NCBI GenBank assembly: GCA_963793275.1
Contig: CAWBZL010000001.1
Location: 186,001 to 250,000, forward strand
Direction of reading: 5' to 3'
DNA from: Marinirhabdus sp963793275
GTDB lineage: Bacteria > Bacteroidota > Bacteroidia > Flavobacteriales > Flavobacteriaceae
Length of the DNA stretch: 64,000 bases
Under the pieces are notes generated by a model. It was given only the letters and a program-made list of their open reading frames with translations, had not been told where the DNA came from and searched no databases. A program made the translations under genes and the position numbers. Below, in pieces: positions 28,206-37,533 of this stretch (positions are counted from its first letter, which is position 1; each line of letters begins with the position of its first letter).

Positions 28206-29141
28206 CTAAGGAATTATGGCTGAATCTTCTAAAATGTCACAAATAAACTTCTTGTTAAAGATAGCAACCCCTTTTTGATTAAGATGGTGTGAGTCATAAA
28301 AGTGGAGAGAATCATCTAATTCAATTAAATTATTATAATTATAATAACTGCCATAACCTCTCATAAGACCATCAAAATATTCATTATTCACAATAGCATT
28401 ATATCTTACTTTCGTAATTGGTGCTTGAACTAGCACGTAAGGAATGCCACTTCTTTTAAAATTTGCGATACAACTTTCAAAATGATGCAATTGTTCATCA
28501 TTAATTTCAATAATCTTAGAGTCAAATATTTCTGGTTTATAATAACTCATACTACGTTCTACAAATCCGCCAGACACATAAGTTTCTAATTTATATCTCG
28601 GAACTTTTACGTTTTTTGGAAAAAGCTTATGTTTTAAACTAAACAATTGAGTGTTTAGTACTTTAATATGCTTTTGAGAAATTAATAACCCACTGGTTGA
28701 CAGGTCAGGATTATTAGGAATTAAAAATAGTGTACCTTCTATACCATCAATGCTAAAAGTGATTGGATACACCTCGTAAACGATCAATTTCGGGTTAAAT
28801 TGATCTAAATATCTATCTAGCAATACCTGAGTTTGTAAAGGTGTTTGCGCCGAGGTACCAAGATTAAATGTTTTTAACCCTGCCTGTTCAAAGATCCTTG
28901 TATCAAAACCCCTATATGCGTGAGAAGAGCCCAGAAATAAAATATCGATATTTTTAGTGGTATCTGCTTCTTGAAATTGTCTATAACTATTAGAAATTCT
29001 ATATGACAGATTTTTATTAAATCTTTTTGGCAAGTATGTCCCCCATAAGATAACGAAAAACGTATATGCTATACTGCAGAATATGATAAATAATAATATT
29101 CTTTTAAAAAATGGCCCTATATCTTTATATAATTTTTGCAT
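28206..29141 (-). CDS. SGNH-like membrane-anchored acyltransferase partner
   Basis: A 311-residue protein with a membrane helix at about 14-34 and an SGNH-like domain. The nucleophile block is FLGSSHAYRGFD (GSSHAYRG at 71-78) and the C-terminal block is YDSHHLNQKGVAIF, giving the Asp/His pair. It lies 1 bp after the stop of the MBOAT gene, the same order as the pair at 12781-15088. By analogy with AlgJ or DltD it should complete acyl transfer to the glycan in the periplasm. The acyl group is not known but acetyl is the common case. Confidence 0.77.
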   Translation of the reverse strand: MQKLYKDIGPFFKRILLFIIFCSIAYTFFVILWGTYLPKRFNKNLSYRISNSYRQFQEADTTKNIDILFLGSSHAYRGFDTRIFEQAGLKTFNLGTSAQTPLQTQVLLDRYLDQFNPKLIVYEVYPITFSIDGIEGTLFLIPNNPDLSTSGLLISQKHIKVLNTQLFSLKHKLFPKNVKVPRYKLETYVSGGFVERSMSYYKPEIFDSKIIEINDEQLHHFESCIANFKRSGIPYVLVQAPITKVRYNAIVNNEYFDGLMRGYGSYYNYNNLIELDDSLHFYDSHHLNQKGVAIFNKKFICDILEDSAIIP

Positions 29142-29142
29142 A

Positions 29143-30594
29143 TTAAAACTGAAAATAAATAAACGGAGTCTCTTCGGTTTGCATAAACATTCCTATTAAA
29201 AACACTACAAATGCGTAAAAGGTCCATCGAAGGGGTGCAACTATATTCTTGCTTACTCCTGCAATAGCAAATTGCTCTCTTCTTCCAAACCATTCAATTA
29301 CAATAAAAAAGATAAGTAGACATAATATAGGATATATTCTTTTTCTAAAAGCATACGCTGGCAGAGATAACAAATCTGTAGAAAACATATTTTTCAAAAA
29401 AAGTAAAGCGTGTACAACATTTTCTGCTCTAAAAAATACCCAGGCAATAACGGTAAGCGTAAAAGTAATTAACATACCCACAAATTCCCGAAAAGAAGGA
29501 AGGTATGTATGGTGTGCTACTATTTCAATATTCGCTCTATTTCTTTTAAGTAATAACAAGGGTAAAAAATATACTGCATTTAAAGCTCCCCATATAATAA
29601 ACGTCCAGTTGGCACCATGCCAAAAACCACTCACAATAAATATGATAAAAATATTGCGTATTTGCATCCAGGTACCCACTTTACTCCCACCTAAAGGAAT
29701 ATATACATAATCTCTAAACCAGGTAGATAAAGAAATATGCCACCTTCGCCAGAATTCTGCAATGTCTCGGGAAAAATAAGGGTAGGCGAAGTTTCTTTTT
29801 AAATCGAAGCCAAATAATCTGGAGGTTCCTATCGCAATATCACTGTAGCCTGAAAAGTCTCCATAAATTTGAAAAGTAAAAAACAACGCACCCAGAAAAA
29901 GTGTACTTCCCGATAATTCTGCCGAGTTTGCGAAAATTTCATTAGCGAAGATTGCGCAATTATCTGCAATAACCATTTTCTTAAAAAAACCCCACAACAT
30001 TTGCCGCAATCCATCTACGGCCAAATTATTTTTAAAAATTCTCTTTTTGTAAAATTGTGGTAAAAAATTTGTGGCGCGTTCAATAGGTCCTGCTACTAAC
30101 TGTGGAAAAAAACAAACGAAGGCCGAGAAAGCAATAAAATTTGAAGTAGGTTCTAATTTCCTTCGGTATACATCAATTGTGTAACTTAATGTTTGAAAGG
30201 TATAAAAACTAATTCCTACTGGTAATATAATATCCAGCGTATTTGCCTGTATTGGATTTCCGAAAAAAGAGAATGCCGAAATAAAATTGTCTACAAAAAA
30301 ATTATAATACTTAAAGACTGCTAAAAAGCCTAAGTTTACCAGTATGCTAATCCATAATAACAATTTTCTACGGCTAATTATCTCAGTCTTTTTTAATCTT
30401 AAGGCTAAGCTATAATCTAGCACCGTGCTAAAAATGATAAGGCTTAAAAATCTGTAATCCCACCATCCATAAAAAAGATAGCTAGCAACTACCACCAAAA
30501 GATTTTGATAGGTTAAATTTTTGCCTGCAACAAACCAATAGAGTATAAACACTATTGGTAGAAAAACAGCAAAATCTAATGAATTAAATAACAT
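29143..30594 (-). CDS. MBOAT family O-acyltransferase
   Basis: A 483-residue intact membrane-bound O-acyltransferase of the AlgI/DltB group. It starts MLFNSLDFAVFLPIVFILYW and has about eleven hydrophobic segments. Family blocks present are ISFYTFQTLSYTIDVYRR, FFPQLVAGPIERATNFLPQF, FQIYGDFSGYSDIAIGTSRL, RWHISLSTWFRDYVYIPLGG and SGFWHGANWTFIIWG with the presumed catalytic His. It is a close paralogue of the frameshifted gene at 13659-15088 and shares its order with an SGNH gene directly downstream. It would carry acyl groups across the inner membrane for EPS acylation. A strong palindrome lies 75-124 bp upstream of the start. Confidence 0.87.
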   Translation of the reverse strand: MLFNSLDFAVFLPIVFILYWFVAGKNLTYQNLLVVVASYLFYGWWDYRFLSLIIFSTVLDYSLALRLKKTEIISRRKLLLWISILVNLGFLAVFKYYNFFVDNFISAFSFFGNPIQANTLDIILPVGISFYTFQTLSYTIDVYRRKLEPTSNFIAFSAFVCFFPQLVAGPIERATNFLPQFYKKRIFKNNLAVDGLRQMLWGFFKKMVIADNCAIFANEIFANSAELSGSTLFLGALFFTFQIYGDFSGYSDIAIGTSRLFGFDLKRNFAYPYFSRDIAEFWRRWHISLSTWFRDYVYIPLGGSKVGTWMQIRNIFIIFIVSGFWHGANWTFIIWGALNAVYFLPLLLLKRNRANIEIVAHHTYLPSFREFVGMLITFTLTVIAWVFFRAENVVHALLFLKNMFSTDLLSLPAYAFRKRIYPILCLLIFFIVIEWFGRREQFAIAGVSKNIVAPLRWTFYAFVVFLIGMFMQTEETPFIYFQF

Positions 30595-30668
30595 AATTAT
30601 ATCATTACCAAAGGTTGCAACATTATAATCTAGAATCTTTTTTTCCTAACATAGTTTTTCTGACTACT

Positions 30669-30718
30669 AATTAACAAATACAATAAAAAGAGCTTTCTTT
30701 TTATTGTATTTGTTAATT
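30669..30718. terminator. Perfect 23-bp inverted repeat, probable terminator inside the EPS block
   Basis: Bases 30669-30691 and 30696-30718 are exact reverse complements around a 4-base loop (GCTT). The stem is almost pure A/T with an A-rich left arm and T-rich right arm, so either strand gives a hairpin. It begins 12 bp downstream of the stop of the GT2 gene at 30731 and 75 bp before the MBOAT start, the longest gap in this part of the operon. A terminator, an mRNA-stabilising hairpin or a protein-binding palindrome all fit; no U tract follows the stem beyond the arm itself. Confidence 0.6.
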
Positions 30719-30730
30719 GAACCAATTTAA

Positions 30731-31657
30731 TTAGTTGAATAAAAAACATTTACTTAATTCCCAATATTTTCTTAGGTTTTGTCGCGACGTAAAGATGCCG
30801 TGATATTTAGAATAAAGCTTATGAAACAAAAAAAAATTTTGGAAAGAAGGAGAATTAATCAATTCATCTATCAGTTTATTACTGTCTCGCTTCAATTTTT
30901 TTTCAAAATAAACTTGTAAATATTTATCTTTATGGTAAAACTTTTTTAAAACATCAAAAAATGAAATTCGCTTCTCAAGACGTTTCAAAGTATCAAACCC
31001 ACTCCAAACCCCTCCTTGATGCTCCCTGTAGACTGCTGGATTAACAGATTCCAAGTATCTTCCCTTACCATAATTACCCAATAAACTTATTAAAAAGGTA
31101 TCGCCATTTAGAACTGTATAAAATTCTTTCGGATATTTTTTTATTACATTTCTAAAAACTAAACTCAATGAAAGTAGGTAAGCACCCACTTTTAAATCGA
31201 AAGCGGAGTAGTCTTGGTCTTGCTGCAATTCGGGTAATTTTTTTTCTTTAATTAATTTACCTTTCTCATTAATAATTTTAGCATTATGGCAGGTAAGGAC
31301 ATATTCAGGATTAGACTCCAAAAAATCAATTTGTTTTTGCAGTTTTGAAGGATCTGTCCAATAATCATCTCCTTCGCAAATAGCAATGTATTTTCCTTGG
31401 CATTGCTGTAGTGCAAAAATAAAATTAGGCATCATTCCCCTATTTTTATCGTGCTTAGTTAGCCTTATAGTACAATTAGGATTGGTGTCCTTTATTTTTT
31501 TAATATTTTGTACTGTATTATCCGTTGAATTATCATCACAAATAACAAGCTCAAAAGCAAAATTTGTTTGTTGTAAAATTACTCCGCCAATGGCTTCCTC
31601 TATATAATTGTCGTGATTATAGGTAATCATGCAAACAGAGACTACTGGTATTTCCAT
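30731..31657 (-). CDS. Glycosyltransferase family 2
   Basis: A GT2 enzyme of 308 residues from ATG 31657 (MEIPVVSVCMITYNHDNYIE). The frame is open 18 codons upstream, but those lie inside the acetyltransferase gene, whose stop is at 31662, so the downstream ATG is preferred. Motifs: ELVICDDNSTDNTVQNI, CQGKYIAICEGDDYWTD with the EGDDYW acid site, and KQIDFLESNPEYVLTCHNA. It is a paralogue of the GT2 at 37534, which has the same EGDDYWTDP block. Specificity unknown. Confidence 0.86.
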   Translation of the reverse strand: MEIPVVSVCMITYNHDNYIEEAIGGVILQQTNFAFELVICDDNSTDNTVQNIKKIKDTNPNCTIRLTKHDKNRGMMPNFIFALQQCQGKYIAICEGDDYWTDPSKLQKQIDFLESNPEYVLTCHNAKIINEKGKLIKEKKLPELQQDQDYSAFDLKVGAYLLSLSLVFRNVIKKYPKEFYTVLNGDTFLISLLGNYGKGRYLESVNPAVYREHQGGVWSGFDTLKRLEKRISFFDVLKKFYHKDKYLQVYFEKKLKRDSNKLIDELINSPSFQNFFLFHKLYSKYHGIFTSRQNLRKYWELSKCFLFN

Positions 31658-31661
31658 GTCA

Positions 31662-32285
31662 TTATATTTTTCTGGCTGGATTTCCAACAACTGTTGTATT
31701 TGCTGGAACATCTTTTACTACCACGGCGCCAGCACCTATTATGGCGTTGTCACCAACAATCAAATCGGGCATTAGCGTTGTATTGCTTCCTATAAAAACA
31801 TTTTTGCCCACTCTACACCTTCCAGGTATTGAAACATTACATGCTATTTCTGAAAATTCACCAATGCTGCAATCATGGCTAATTGTGGTATTCAAATTGA
31901 TAAGCACACCATTTCCAATGGATACATCGTTTGTCACTATTACGCCTTGCATTATCTGACAACCTTCACCAATACTTGTATTAAAACTCCCAATAATAGC
32001 GTTGGCAGATATTATTGTAGTTGGTTTTCCTCCTAATTCCATAAATTTTTTATACAAACGCTGTCTTATATTAGGATTTCCTATTCCTAACGTAAAGCTG
32101 GAATTCTTTTGTAAATACAATTTCGCCTCACCATAAGAATGTAATATGCTAAAGGTATCGTACAGCAAATGATTCGTGGTGTCTACATCATCATAAAAAA
32201 CCAGGTTATTTTTATTAAAACTTTGCTCAACTACGAGAACTTCTAGAAGTTCTTTAGCCATACCTTTTGCTCCAACTACTAGCAT
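31662..32285 (-). CDS. NeuD/PglD-like sugar O/N-acetyltransferase
   Basis: A 207-residue protein with the PglD-type N-terminal domain (MLVVGAKGMAKELLEVL, residues 1-17, a small Rossmann-like fold) followed by left-handed beta-helix hexapeptide repeats, including IIGSFNTSIGEGCQIMQGVI, GVLINLNTTISHDCSIGEFS and IGSNTTLMPDLIVGDNAIIG, and ending VVGNPARKI. The catalytic His of this family sits in the TISHDCSIG turn. It overlaps the aminotransferase by 7 bp. The pair suggests that an amino group made by the aminotransferase on a UDP- or dTDP-sugar is then acetylated, as in bacillosamine or dTDP-Qui4NAc/Fuc4NAc-type routes; the sugar is not determined. Confidence 0.82.
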   Translation of the reverse strand: MLVVGAKGMAKELLEVLVVEQSFNKNNLVFYDDVDTTNHLLYDTFSILHSYGEAKLYLQKNSSFTLGIGNPNIRQRLYKKFMELGGKPTTIISANAIIGSFNTSIGEGCQIMQGVIVTNDVSIGNGVLINLNTTISHDCSIGEFSEIACNVSIPGRCRVGKNVFIGSNTTLMPDLIVGDNAIIGAGAVVVKDVPANTTVVGNPARKI

Positions 32286-33358
32286 ATGGTGCTATTTATA
32301 ATGTTGATAATTTTTTTCTGAACAGCAATTTCCATATTATAAAAAATTGGCAAACATAATACTCTACTACATACATCTGACGAAATTTTACAATCGCTTC
32401 CATTTTCAATGTATGGCAAAGCATCCAAGCTAGGATAAAAATAGCGTCTTGGATAAATATCAAATCTTTCTAAGGCTTCTTTCACTTTTAATAAAGTTGC
32501 CTCATTTTTAAGAAGGATAGGAAAATAACTATTATTCCACTCTGTGTTGGCTCTTATTTTCAAAAAATTAATCTCAGGACTTATTAATAATTCTTTATAT
32601 AGTGTAACTGCTTTACCTCGGGATTCGAGTATTGATTTCATATATGGAAGTACAGATATCCCCATAGCAGCCTGCATCTCGCTCATCTTTGCATTAATTC
32701 CCAACCCTTGAAATGCATCTTTACCTTTATGCCCAAAGTTATGGTGGTAAAATAATTTATTTTGCAATTGGGCATCTTTCGTAAATAAGGCACCACCTTC
32801 TCCAGTATGGAAAAGTTTGGTGGCGTGAAAACTGCACGTACTTACATCACCATATTCAAAAATACTTTTGTTTTTGTAACTAACTCCAAAACCATGCGCT
32901 GCATCGTAAATTACTTTTAACTTATGTTTTTTCGCAATTTCCTCTATAACCTCTACTGCGCAGGGATTGCCAAAAACATGAGTCGCTAAAATGGCGGTAG
33001 TCTTGGTTGTAATGGCGGCTTCTATTTTTGTTTCGTCTATGGTAAGATACTCTGGATGAATGTCTACAAATACAGGAGTACATCCTTCCCAGACAATACT
33101 GCTAGTAGTAGCCACATAACTAAAGGGTGTAGTAATAATTTCTCCAGTTAAATCTAGCGCCTTAATAGCTATTTGCAAAGGCAATGTGCCATTGGTCATT
33201 GCAATAATATTTGAAACATTAAGGTATTCTTTAAGAGAGTTTTCTAATTCTTTTACCAACCCTCCCCTATTCGTGATCCACCCAGCATCCCAAGCACGTT
33301 TTAAAACGGCATTGTATTCTTCCTGTGGCGGTAAAAAAGTCTTAGTGACAAATATCAT
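32279..33358 (-). CDS. DegT/DnrJ/EryC1/StrS sugar aminotransferase
   Basis: A 359-residue PLP enzyme that aminates a keto-sugar nucleotide, usually from glutamate. It shows FLPPQEEYNAVLKRAWDAGW with the ITNRGGLVKELE start of the fold, the PLP phosphate segment MTNGTLPLQIAI, YDAAHGFGV with the PLP-ring Asp, and the Schiff-base lysine in CSFHATKLFHTGEGG. The length is normal. It is coupled to the acetyltransferase by a 7-bp overlap and lies 3 bp after the GT gene upstream. No 4,6-dehydratase is present in the window, so the keto-sugar substrate must be supplied from elsewhere. Confidence 0.85.
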   Translation of the reverse strand: MIFVTKTFLPPQEEYNAVLKRAWDAGWITNRGGLVKELENSLKEYLNVSNIIAMTNGTLPLQIAIKALDLTGEIITTPFSYVATTSSIVWEGCTPVFVDIHPEYLTIDETKIEAAITTKTTAILATHVFGNPCAVEVIEEIAKKHKLKVIYDAAHGFGVSYKNKSIFEYGDVSTCSFHATKLFHTGEGGALFTKDAQLQNKLFYHHNFGHKGKDAFQGLGINAKMSEMQAAMGISVLPYMKSILESRGKAVTLYKELLISPEINFLKIRANTEWNNSYFPILLKNEATLLKVKEALERFDIYPRRYFYPSLDALPYIENGSDCKISSDVCSRVLCLPIFYNMEIAVQKKIINIINSTIC

Positions 33359-33361
33359 ACG

Positions 33362-34573
33362 TTATGTTTTAAAGAGCTCTTGTTTCAATATCTCAATTCT
33401 TGAATTCATTTGAATAGTATTTGAGTATACCTCACAAAATTTCTCACGTCCTTTTTGTGATATAGCATGTAATAAACTTGGTTTTTCTATTAAAGCTATG
33501 ACACTTTTTTCAATAGATCTACTCTCCGGCTCTATGATCATTAAATCTTCCTGATTTATAAAGATATTATTTTGCTTCAGTTCATCTGTAACTAATGCCA
33601 CTACTCCATTTAAAACGGCTTCTACAACTGTACCCAGCGGAAAACCGTCAAAAGAGCCTTTATTAAGTGTAAATGGTCTGTTTGGGGAAACTATGACATC
33701 CATTTTAAGATAAATTTGTTTCAACTTATTGAAATTTTGATATCCATAAAATTGAATTTTATTTGTCAATGCAGTTACGTCTATATCGTTCTCATTAAAT
33801 CCGCCTATTACGTGAAACCTAACAAAATTATATTTCTTTACTAAAGTATGAGCAAATTCAATAAATAAATCATACCCCTTATCTTTTCCCAAAGGTGAAT
33901 ACTTTGCCGCACAGAAACAAATATCGAATGTGTTTTTATTTATTAGATACGTAAACTTTTCTCCTAGATCTTCTTCTATTGTTTTTTGTGGAACAACACA
34001 TCCAAAAATATACTCAATGGAATTAATTTCACAAAACTTATTCTCAATCAAATAGTTTCGGGTGTATTCCTGAGTAACTATAACTTTTCTAAACATAGTA
34101 GAATGGAATACACGTCTTAATTTTGCATCCGTTTTCTCATCACCAATCTTAAACTCACCTCCAGGATACAAAGTAAAAACAAATGGAATACTGTGTTTTT
34201 CCAACCATTTTAAATTTAAAAGAATATTAGATAAAAAAATACAATAAAAAAGCTTAGGACGAGTATATTGGTGAGCTCCTGTTATTAATTTACCCGCCAA
34301 AGTTTTATGGCTTTTAGTAATATTTTTAATGTGATTCTTGTGATCTTTCTGCGGTGTCTCTAATACCTTGTAAGCAACAGGATTTAATATTATTTTTGAA
34401 CGGTTAAATTCTTTTAGAAGCACTGTAAATTCCTCTAATCTAAAACCCGAAATAGGGTGTGGATAAATATCATCGTACAAAAGTAAATCGACTTTATCAA
34501 GACTTAAGGCGATTTTAAGTCGAAATATAATCTTGTTGAAATATTTTGAAAGCATTGTATCAAAAATATTCAC
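33362..34573 (-). CDS. Glycosyltransferase, GT4-like
   Basis: A 403-residue GT-B-like enzyme. The N-terminal half shows LLLYDDIYPHPISGFRLEEF and FVFTLYPGGEFKIGD; the C-terminal half shows FDICFCAAKYSPLGKDKGYD, FHVIGGFNENDIDV and FDGFPLGTVVEAVLNGVVAL, an EX7E-type site with Asp as first acid. It is more divergent than the other GT4 genes of the block. Overlaps the methyltransferase gene by 4 bp. Specificity unknown. Confidence 0.75.
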   Translation of the reverse strand: MNIFDTMLSKYFNKIIFRLKIALSLDKVDLLLYDDIYPHPISGFRLEEFTVLLKEFNRSKIILNPVAYKVLETPQKDHKNHIKNITKSHKTLAGKLITGAHQYTRPKLFYCIFLSNILLNLKWLEKHSIPFVFTLYPGGEFKIGDEKTDAKLRRVFHSTMFRKVIVTQEYTRNYLIENKFCEINSIEYIFGCVVPQKTIEEDLGEKFTYLINKNTFDICFCAAKYSPLGKDKGYDLFIEFAHTLVKKYNFVRFHVIGGFNENDIDVTALTNKIQFYGYQNFNKLKQIYLKMDVIVSPNRPFTLNKGSFDGFPLGTVVEAVLNGVVALVTDELKQNNIFINQEDLMIIEPESRSIEKSVIALIEKPSLLHAISQKGREKFCEVYSNTIQMNSRIEILKQELFKT

Positions 34574-35307
34574 CCGATTGTTTTTAAGATAGTTTTCTTT
34601 AGGTCAATTATTTCATCATCCGTCAAGCCTTTTGCAAATACTGCAAAGTCATTTTGTTTATCTATAAGTTGATGAATAAAATTCATTTTTCTTGACAAGA
34701 TATCGGTAGCTGGCTTAACTGAATTCCAAGATACATCATCTAAGATTATAAAACTTTTATCACCTAATAATGGTAAGTAGTTTTCTACATCCTCCATTAC
34801 AAACTTAGTGTCATGATTCCCATCAATGTGAACCATATCAAGTGATTTATTCATGTTACGAAACTCCGCTACCGCATCTGAAGATTTTTCTCTAATCAAA
34901 ATACAATTGTCTTTATAATTATCGTGAATTATTTTTGATACCTGATTATACAATTCTTGAAAATCTGTCTTTTGAACAAAACTATCAAGTTCTTTTTGAA
35001 TCTCAGGATAATCTGCTTGATTTGCATCTTCTTTAGTATAGGGATCAACTCCATAGACAGTTCCATTTGAGTAAAGTTTATGTGCAATAGCCTGTGGAAA
35101 TAAAGAGCGACCTCTATAAACGCCAATATCAACAGAAGTTTGTAAATTGTATTTTTCAATTAGCAAACTCATAACCATAGCTTTTTCTAAACTACAACCT
35201 CCACCAAAATCTTGTGGCACTTTTGTATAAATTTTATTTATTTCCTTTACCAATCTATCATAATTATTCTTTTCTTTTTTAAAAAATTTTCTAATAAAAC
35301 TAATCAT
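34570..35307 (-). CDS. Class I SAM methyltransferase (Methyltransf_24-like)
   Basis: A 245-residue protein with VDIGVYRGRSLFPQAIAHKL in the place of motif I, VYGVDPYTKEDANQ, and DMVHIDGNHDTKFVMEDVEN followed by GDKSFIILDDVSWNSVKPA. The IDGNH and LDD residues are typical of the CmcI/Methyltransf_24 group, which methylate glycans and small molecules. It lies 29 bp after the Wzt gene and overlaps the GT gene by 4 bp. In ABC-exporter systems a methyltransferase can cap the glycan chain for recognition by Wzt; that is an attractive but unproven role here. Confidence 0.72.
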   Translation of the reverse strand: MISFIRKFFKKEKNNYDRLVKEINKIYTKVPQDFGGGCSLEKAMVMSLLIEKYNLQTSVDIGVYRGRSLFPQAIAHKLYSNGTVYGVDPYTKEDANQADYPEIQKELDSFVQKTDFQELYNQVSKIIHDNYKDNCILIREKSSDAVAEFRNMNKSLDMVHIDGNHDTKFVMEDVENYLPLLGDKSFIILDDVSWNSVKPATDILSRKMNFIHQLIDKQNDFAVFAKGLTDDEIIDLKKTILKTIG

Positions 35308-35336
35308 GTTTTTGTTTTATAAAATTAATAATAGTT

Positions 35337-36542
35337 CTAATTATCAACGACCTGAGCTTCTAATAGCAAAGGAGTCCAGGCTTCCAAAGGATGTTCAACT
35401 TGAAAACTTTTTACTCCATTAATTCTGTAAATAGGATTTTTCTCAAATTCCTCGTAAACAATTAATGTCATGTTATACACACCTTTAGAAAATTGAAGGT
35501 TTTTATGAACTAGTGATAGGCTAAAGTTCTTAGGAATTGTTTTCTTATTCGTGAAATTATAATATAGCATTCCAGCGCTCCGCTGTTCTTTATCGTAAAT
35601 ATAAACACTAATATATGGCATATGTTTTAGCCCAAGATTGGTGAAATCCATAGAAATTACCAAATCATCTTTCCATGACAATACCGGGGTTTCACCATTA
35701 TAATTGGCAGTTTCAATTTCAATAGAGTCTAATCTCATTAGACCGCTATCAAACACAACAGACTCTTCTGAGGTACTAAATTTACCATAATATAGATCTA
35801 TCGCTTTAGAAACATCACTTCCTTGAAATTCAGAAACACCCCTTTCCATTAAAATCACGTGTGTACAAATTCTTGAGATCATGGGCATGTTATGGCTCAC
35901 AAAAATTATAGCCGTATTGGGGAGTATAGTATCAATGGTTTTGAAGCACTTTAAAACAAATCCCAGGTCACCTACGGCCAATACTTCATCAATAATTAAT
36001 ACATCAGGCTCCATTTGCGCAGCCACGGCAAACCCTAAACGCACCTTCATTCCGCTACTATAATTTTGTACGGGCATGTCTATAAACTCCCGTATTTCTG
36101 CAAAGTCTATAATCTCATCTATTTTATTGTCGATTTCCTTTTTCTTAAACCCCAAAATAGCTCCATTATTATAAATATTTTCTCTACCACTTAAAATAGG
36201 ATTAAAGCCAGCGCCTAGTTCTATTAAAGCGCCTACTTTACCCTTAATTGTAATTTTACCGGCATCAGGTTTTATTAATCCGTTAATAATTTTAAGCAAA
36301 GTAGATTTACCTGCACCATTATGCCCTATAAGGCCTATGCATTCGCCTCGTCTTAGCTCAAAGTCTATATCTTTAACAGCCCAAAATTCCTGAGATCTTA
36401 AAAATCGCTCATTTTTGTTACCAACAGCATTAGAGAACAAATCTTTTATGCCATACCATAAGCTTGTTTTTAAGTCCTTACAGAATTTTTTGGACAGCCC
36501 TTCTACTTTTACTAATACTTCTTTATCTTCCATTCTAAGCAT
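35337..36542 (-). CDS. wzt: Polysaccharide ABC exporter ATPase with C-terminal glycan-binding domain
   Basis: A 401-residue ATPase of the Wzt/TagH group. The ABC domain has Walker A GHNGAGKSTLLK (about 73-84), signature YSSGMKVRLGFAVA, Walker B DVLIIDEVLAVGD and switch His in VSHNM. Residues from about 270 form an extra beta-rich domain (SWKDDLVISMDFTNLG, YISVYIYDKEQRSAG) like the Wzt C-terminal domain that reads the chain end of the glycan. It overlaps the permease gene by 8 bp. It would drive export of a finished, lipid-linked polysaccharide across the inner membrane. Confidence 0.87.
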   Translation of the reverse strand: MLRMEDKEVLVKVEGLSKKFCKDLKTSLWYGIKDLFSNAVGNKNERFLRSQEFWAVKDIDFELRRGECIGLIGHNGAGKSTLLKIINGLIKPDAGKITIKGKVGALIELGAGFNPILSGRENIYNNGAILGFKKKEIDNKIDEIIDFAEIREFIDMPVQNYSSGMKVRLGFAVAAQMEPDVLIIDEVLAVGDLGFVLKCFKTIDTILPNTAIIFVSHNMPMISRICTHVILMERGVSEFQGSDVSKAIDLYYGKFSTSEESVVFDSGLMRLDSIEIETANYNGETPVLSWKDDLVISMDFTNLGLKHMPYISVYIYDKEQRSAGMLYYNFTNKKTIPKNFSLSLVHKNLQFSKGVYNMTLIVYEEFEKNPIYRINGVKSFQVEHPLEAWTPLLLEAQVVDN

Positions 36543-37380
36543 TTAATCGTTCAACAATTATTGGAATTGAAATTCGGTACAATACCAGACCGATAAAGAA
36601 GAGCGGTATACATATAGCTATTACAACTAAAAAATAAACCAAATACTCTGGAGCACTGCCTACCAAAAAATCTCTGGCGGTAATAAGAATAGGACTAATG
36701 GGGTTCCACTCCATAATAGGCTTTAATACACCTTGTTCTGGAATAGCAAAAACAACAGGTGTGGCGTACATTAAAAACTTAAGCCCCATTGAAATAAGCT
36801 TAGAAACATCCTTATAAAGCATCCCAATAGGCGTAATAAAAAAACCTATGGTCGTACCAAAAAATATAGCACCTAATAGTATTAAAGGGAATAATAGCAT
36901 TGATAGTTGAAATGAGACATCATAAAAAACCATGAAAATAATCATGATTAAAACCTTGGGTAGTACATTAAAAAGAAGTTTAAAAATTCCTGATACAATC
37001 AAAGCTTCTTTCGGAAAATTAATTTTACTTAAAATACCTTTGGAACCATTCGTGCTAGAAATGGGAGAACTTATTGCTTCGGTAATAATTGACCATAAAA
37101 TAGTTCCCGAAATCACAAAAATAGGATACGGCAGTCCCGTATCTGAAATTTTTACCGCACCGGAGTTGTTTAAAATAATCCAGACTAGAGCAGTTACTAG
37201 TGGAGTTATAAATGCCCATATTATACCTAAAACAGACTGTCGATATTGTGCTGAAATGTCACGAACAGCAAGTTGACGGGCTAAAAATAAAGAAGATTTT
37301 ATGTCCTGTAAACTCTCTGATAATAGCGTAAAAAAACCAACATTATTTTCCTTTTGATAAATTCTTGTTGGTAATTCCAT
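36535..37380 (-). CDS. wzm: Polysaccharide ABC exporter permease
   Basis: A 281-residue ABC-2-type permease with an N-terminal amphipathic region (VRDISAQYRQSVLGIIWAFI, the usual start of TagG/Wzm proteins) and about six transmembrane helices (near 50-72, 83-105, 125-150, 158-180, 195-215, 250-272). The block KFLMYATPVVFAIPEQGVLK and WNPISPILITARDFLVG are family-typical. Together with the overlapping ATPase gene it forms an exporter for a completed glycan. A Bacteroidota-type promoter element lies 23 bp upstream. Confidence 0.87.
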   Translation of the reverse strand: MELPTRIYQKENNVGFFTLLSESLQDIKSSLFLARQLAVRDISAQYRQSVLGIIWAFITPLVTALVWIILNNSGAVKISDTGLPYPIFVISGTILWSIITEAISSPISSTNGSKGILSKINFPKEALIVSGIFKLLFNVLPKVLIMIIFMVFYDVSFQLSMLLFPLILLGAIFFGTTIGFFITPIGMLYKDVSKLISMGLKFLMYATPVVFAIPEQGVLKPIMEWNPISPILITARDFLVGSAPEYLVYFLVVIAICIPLFFIGLVLYRISIPIIVERLNA

Positions 37381-37402
37381 GTAGCTTGGTATTATGATTG
37401 AA

Positions 37403-37410
37403 CAAATATA
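37403..37410 (-). promoter_or_regulatory. Putative -7 element before wzm-wzt, inside an inverted repeat
   Basis: Read on the minus strand the site is TATATTTG, a perfect match to the Bacteroidota -7 consensus TAnnTTTG, 23 bp before the wzm ATG. It lies in an 8-bp inverted repeat (AACAAATA at 37401-37408 and TATTTGTT at 37412-37419, 3-bp spacer), which could be an operator. A good TTTG at -33 is not seen. The 153-bp gap it sits in is one of the longest in the block, which supports an internal start for the exporter genes. Confidence 0.45.
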
Positions 37411-37533
37411 CTATTTGTTATATAATAACGTAATGCTAGAAAAGCATAAGTATTAGTTAAGCAGAAAATTATAAGTTAATAAAAGTTCTTTCAGAGATAG
37501 CCTTTAAATTTGGTCAAAAAAAAATATTTAAGA

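Noticed and set aside
29249..29710. A 153-codon open frame on the plus strand inside the intact MBOAT gene
   Set aside because: Same reason: antisense to a conserved membrane gene, without features of a real protein.
13659..30594. The two MBOAT copies as a mobile element or long direct repeat
   Set aside because: The copies are paralogues that differ throughout at the DNA level, and no transposase, terminal inverted repeats or target duplications are seen.
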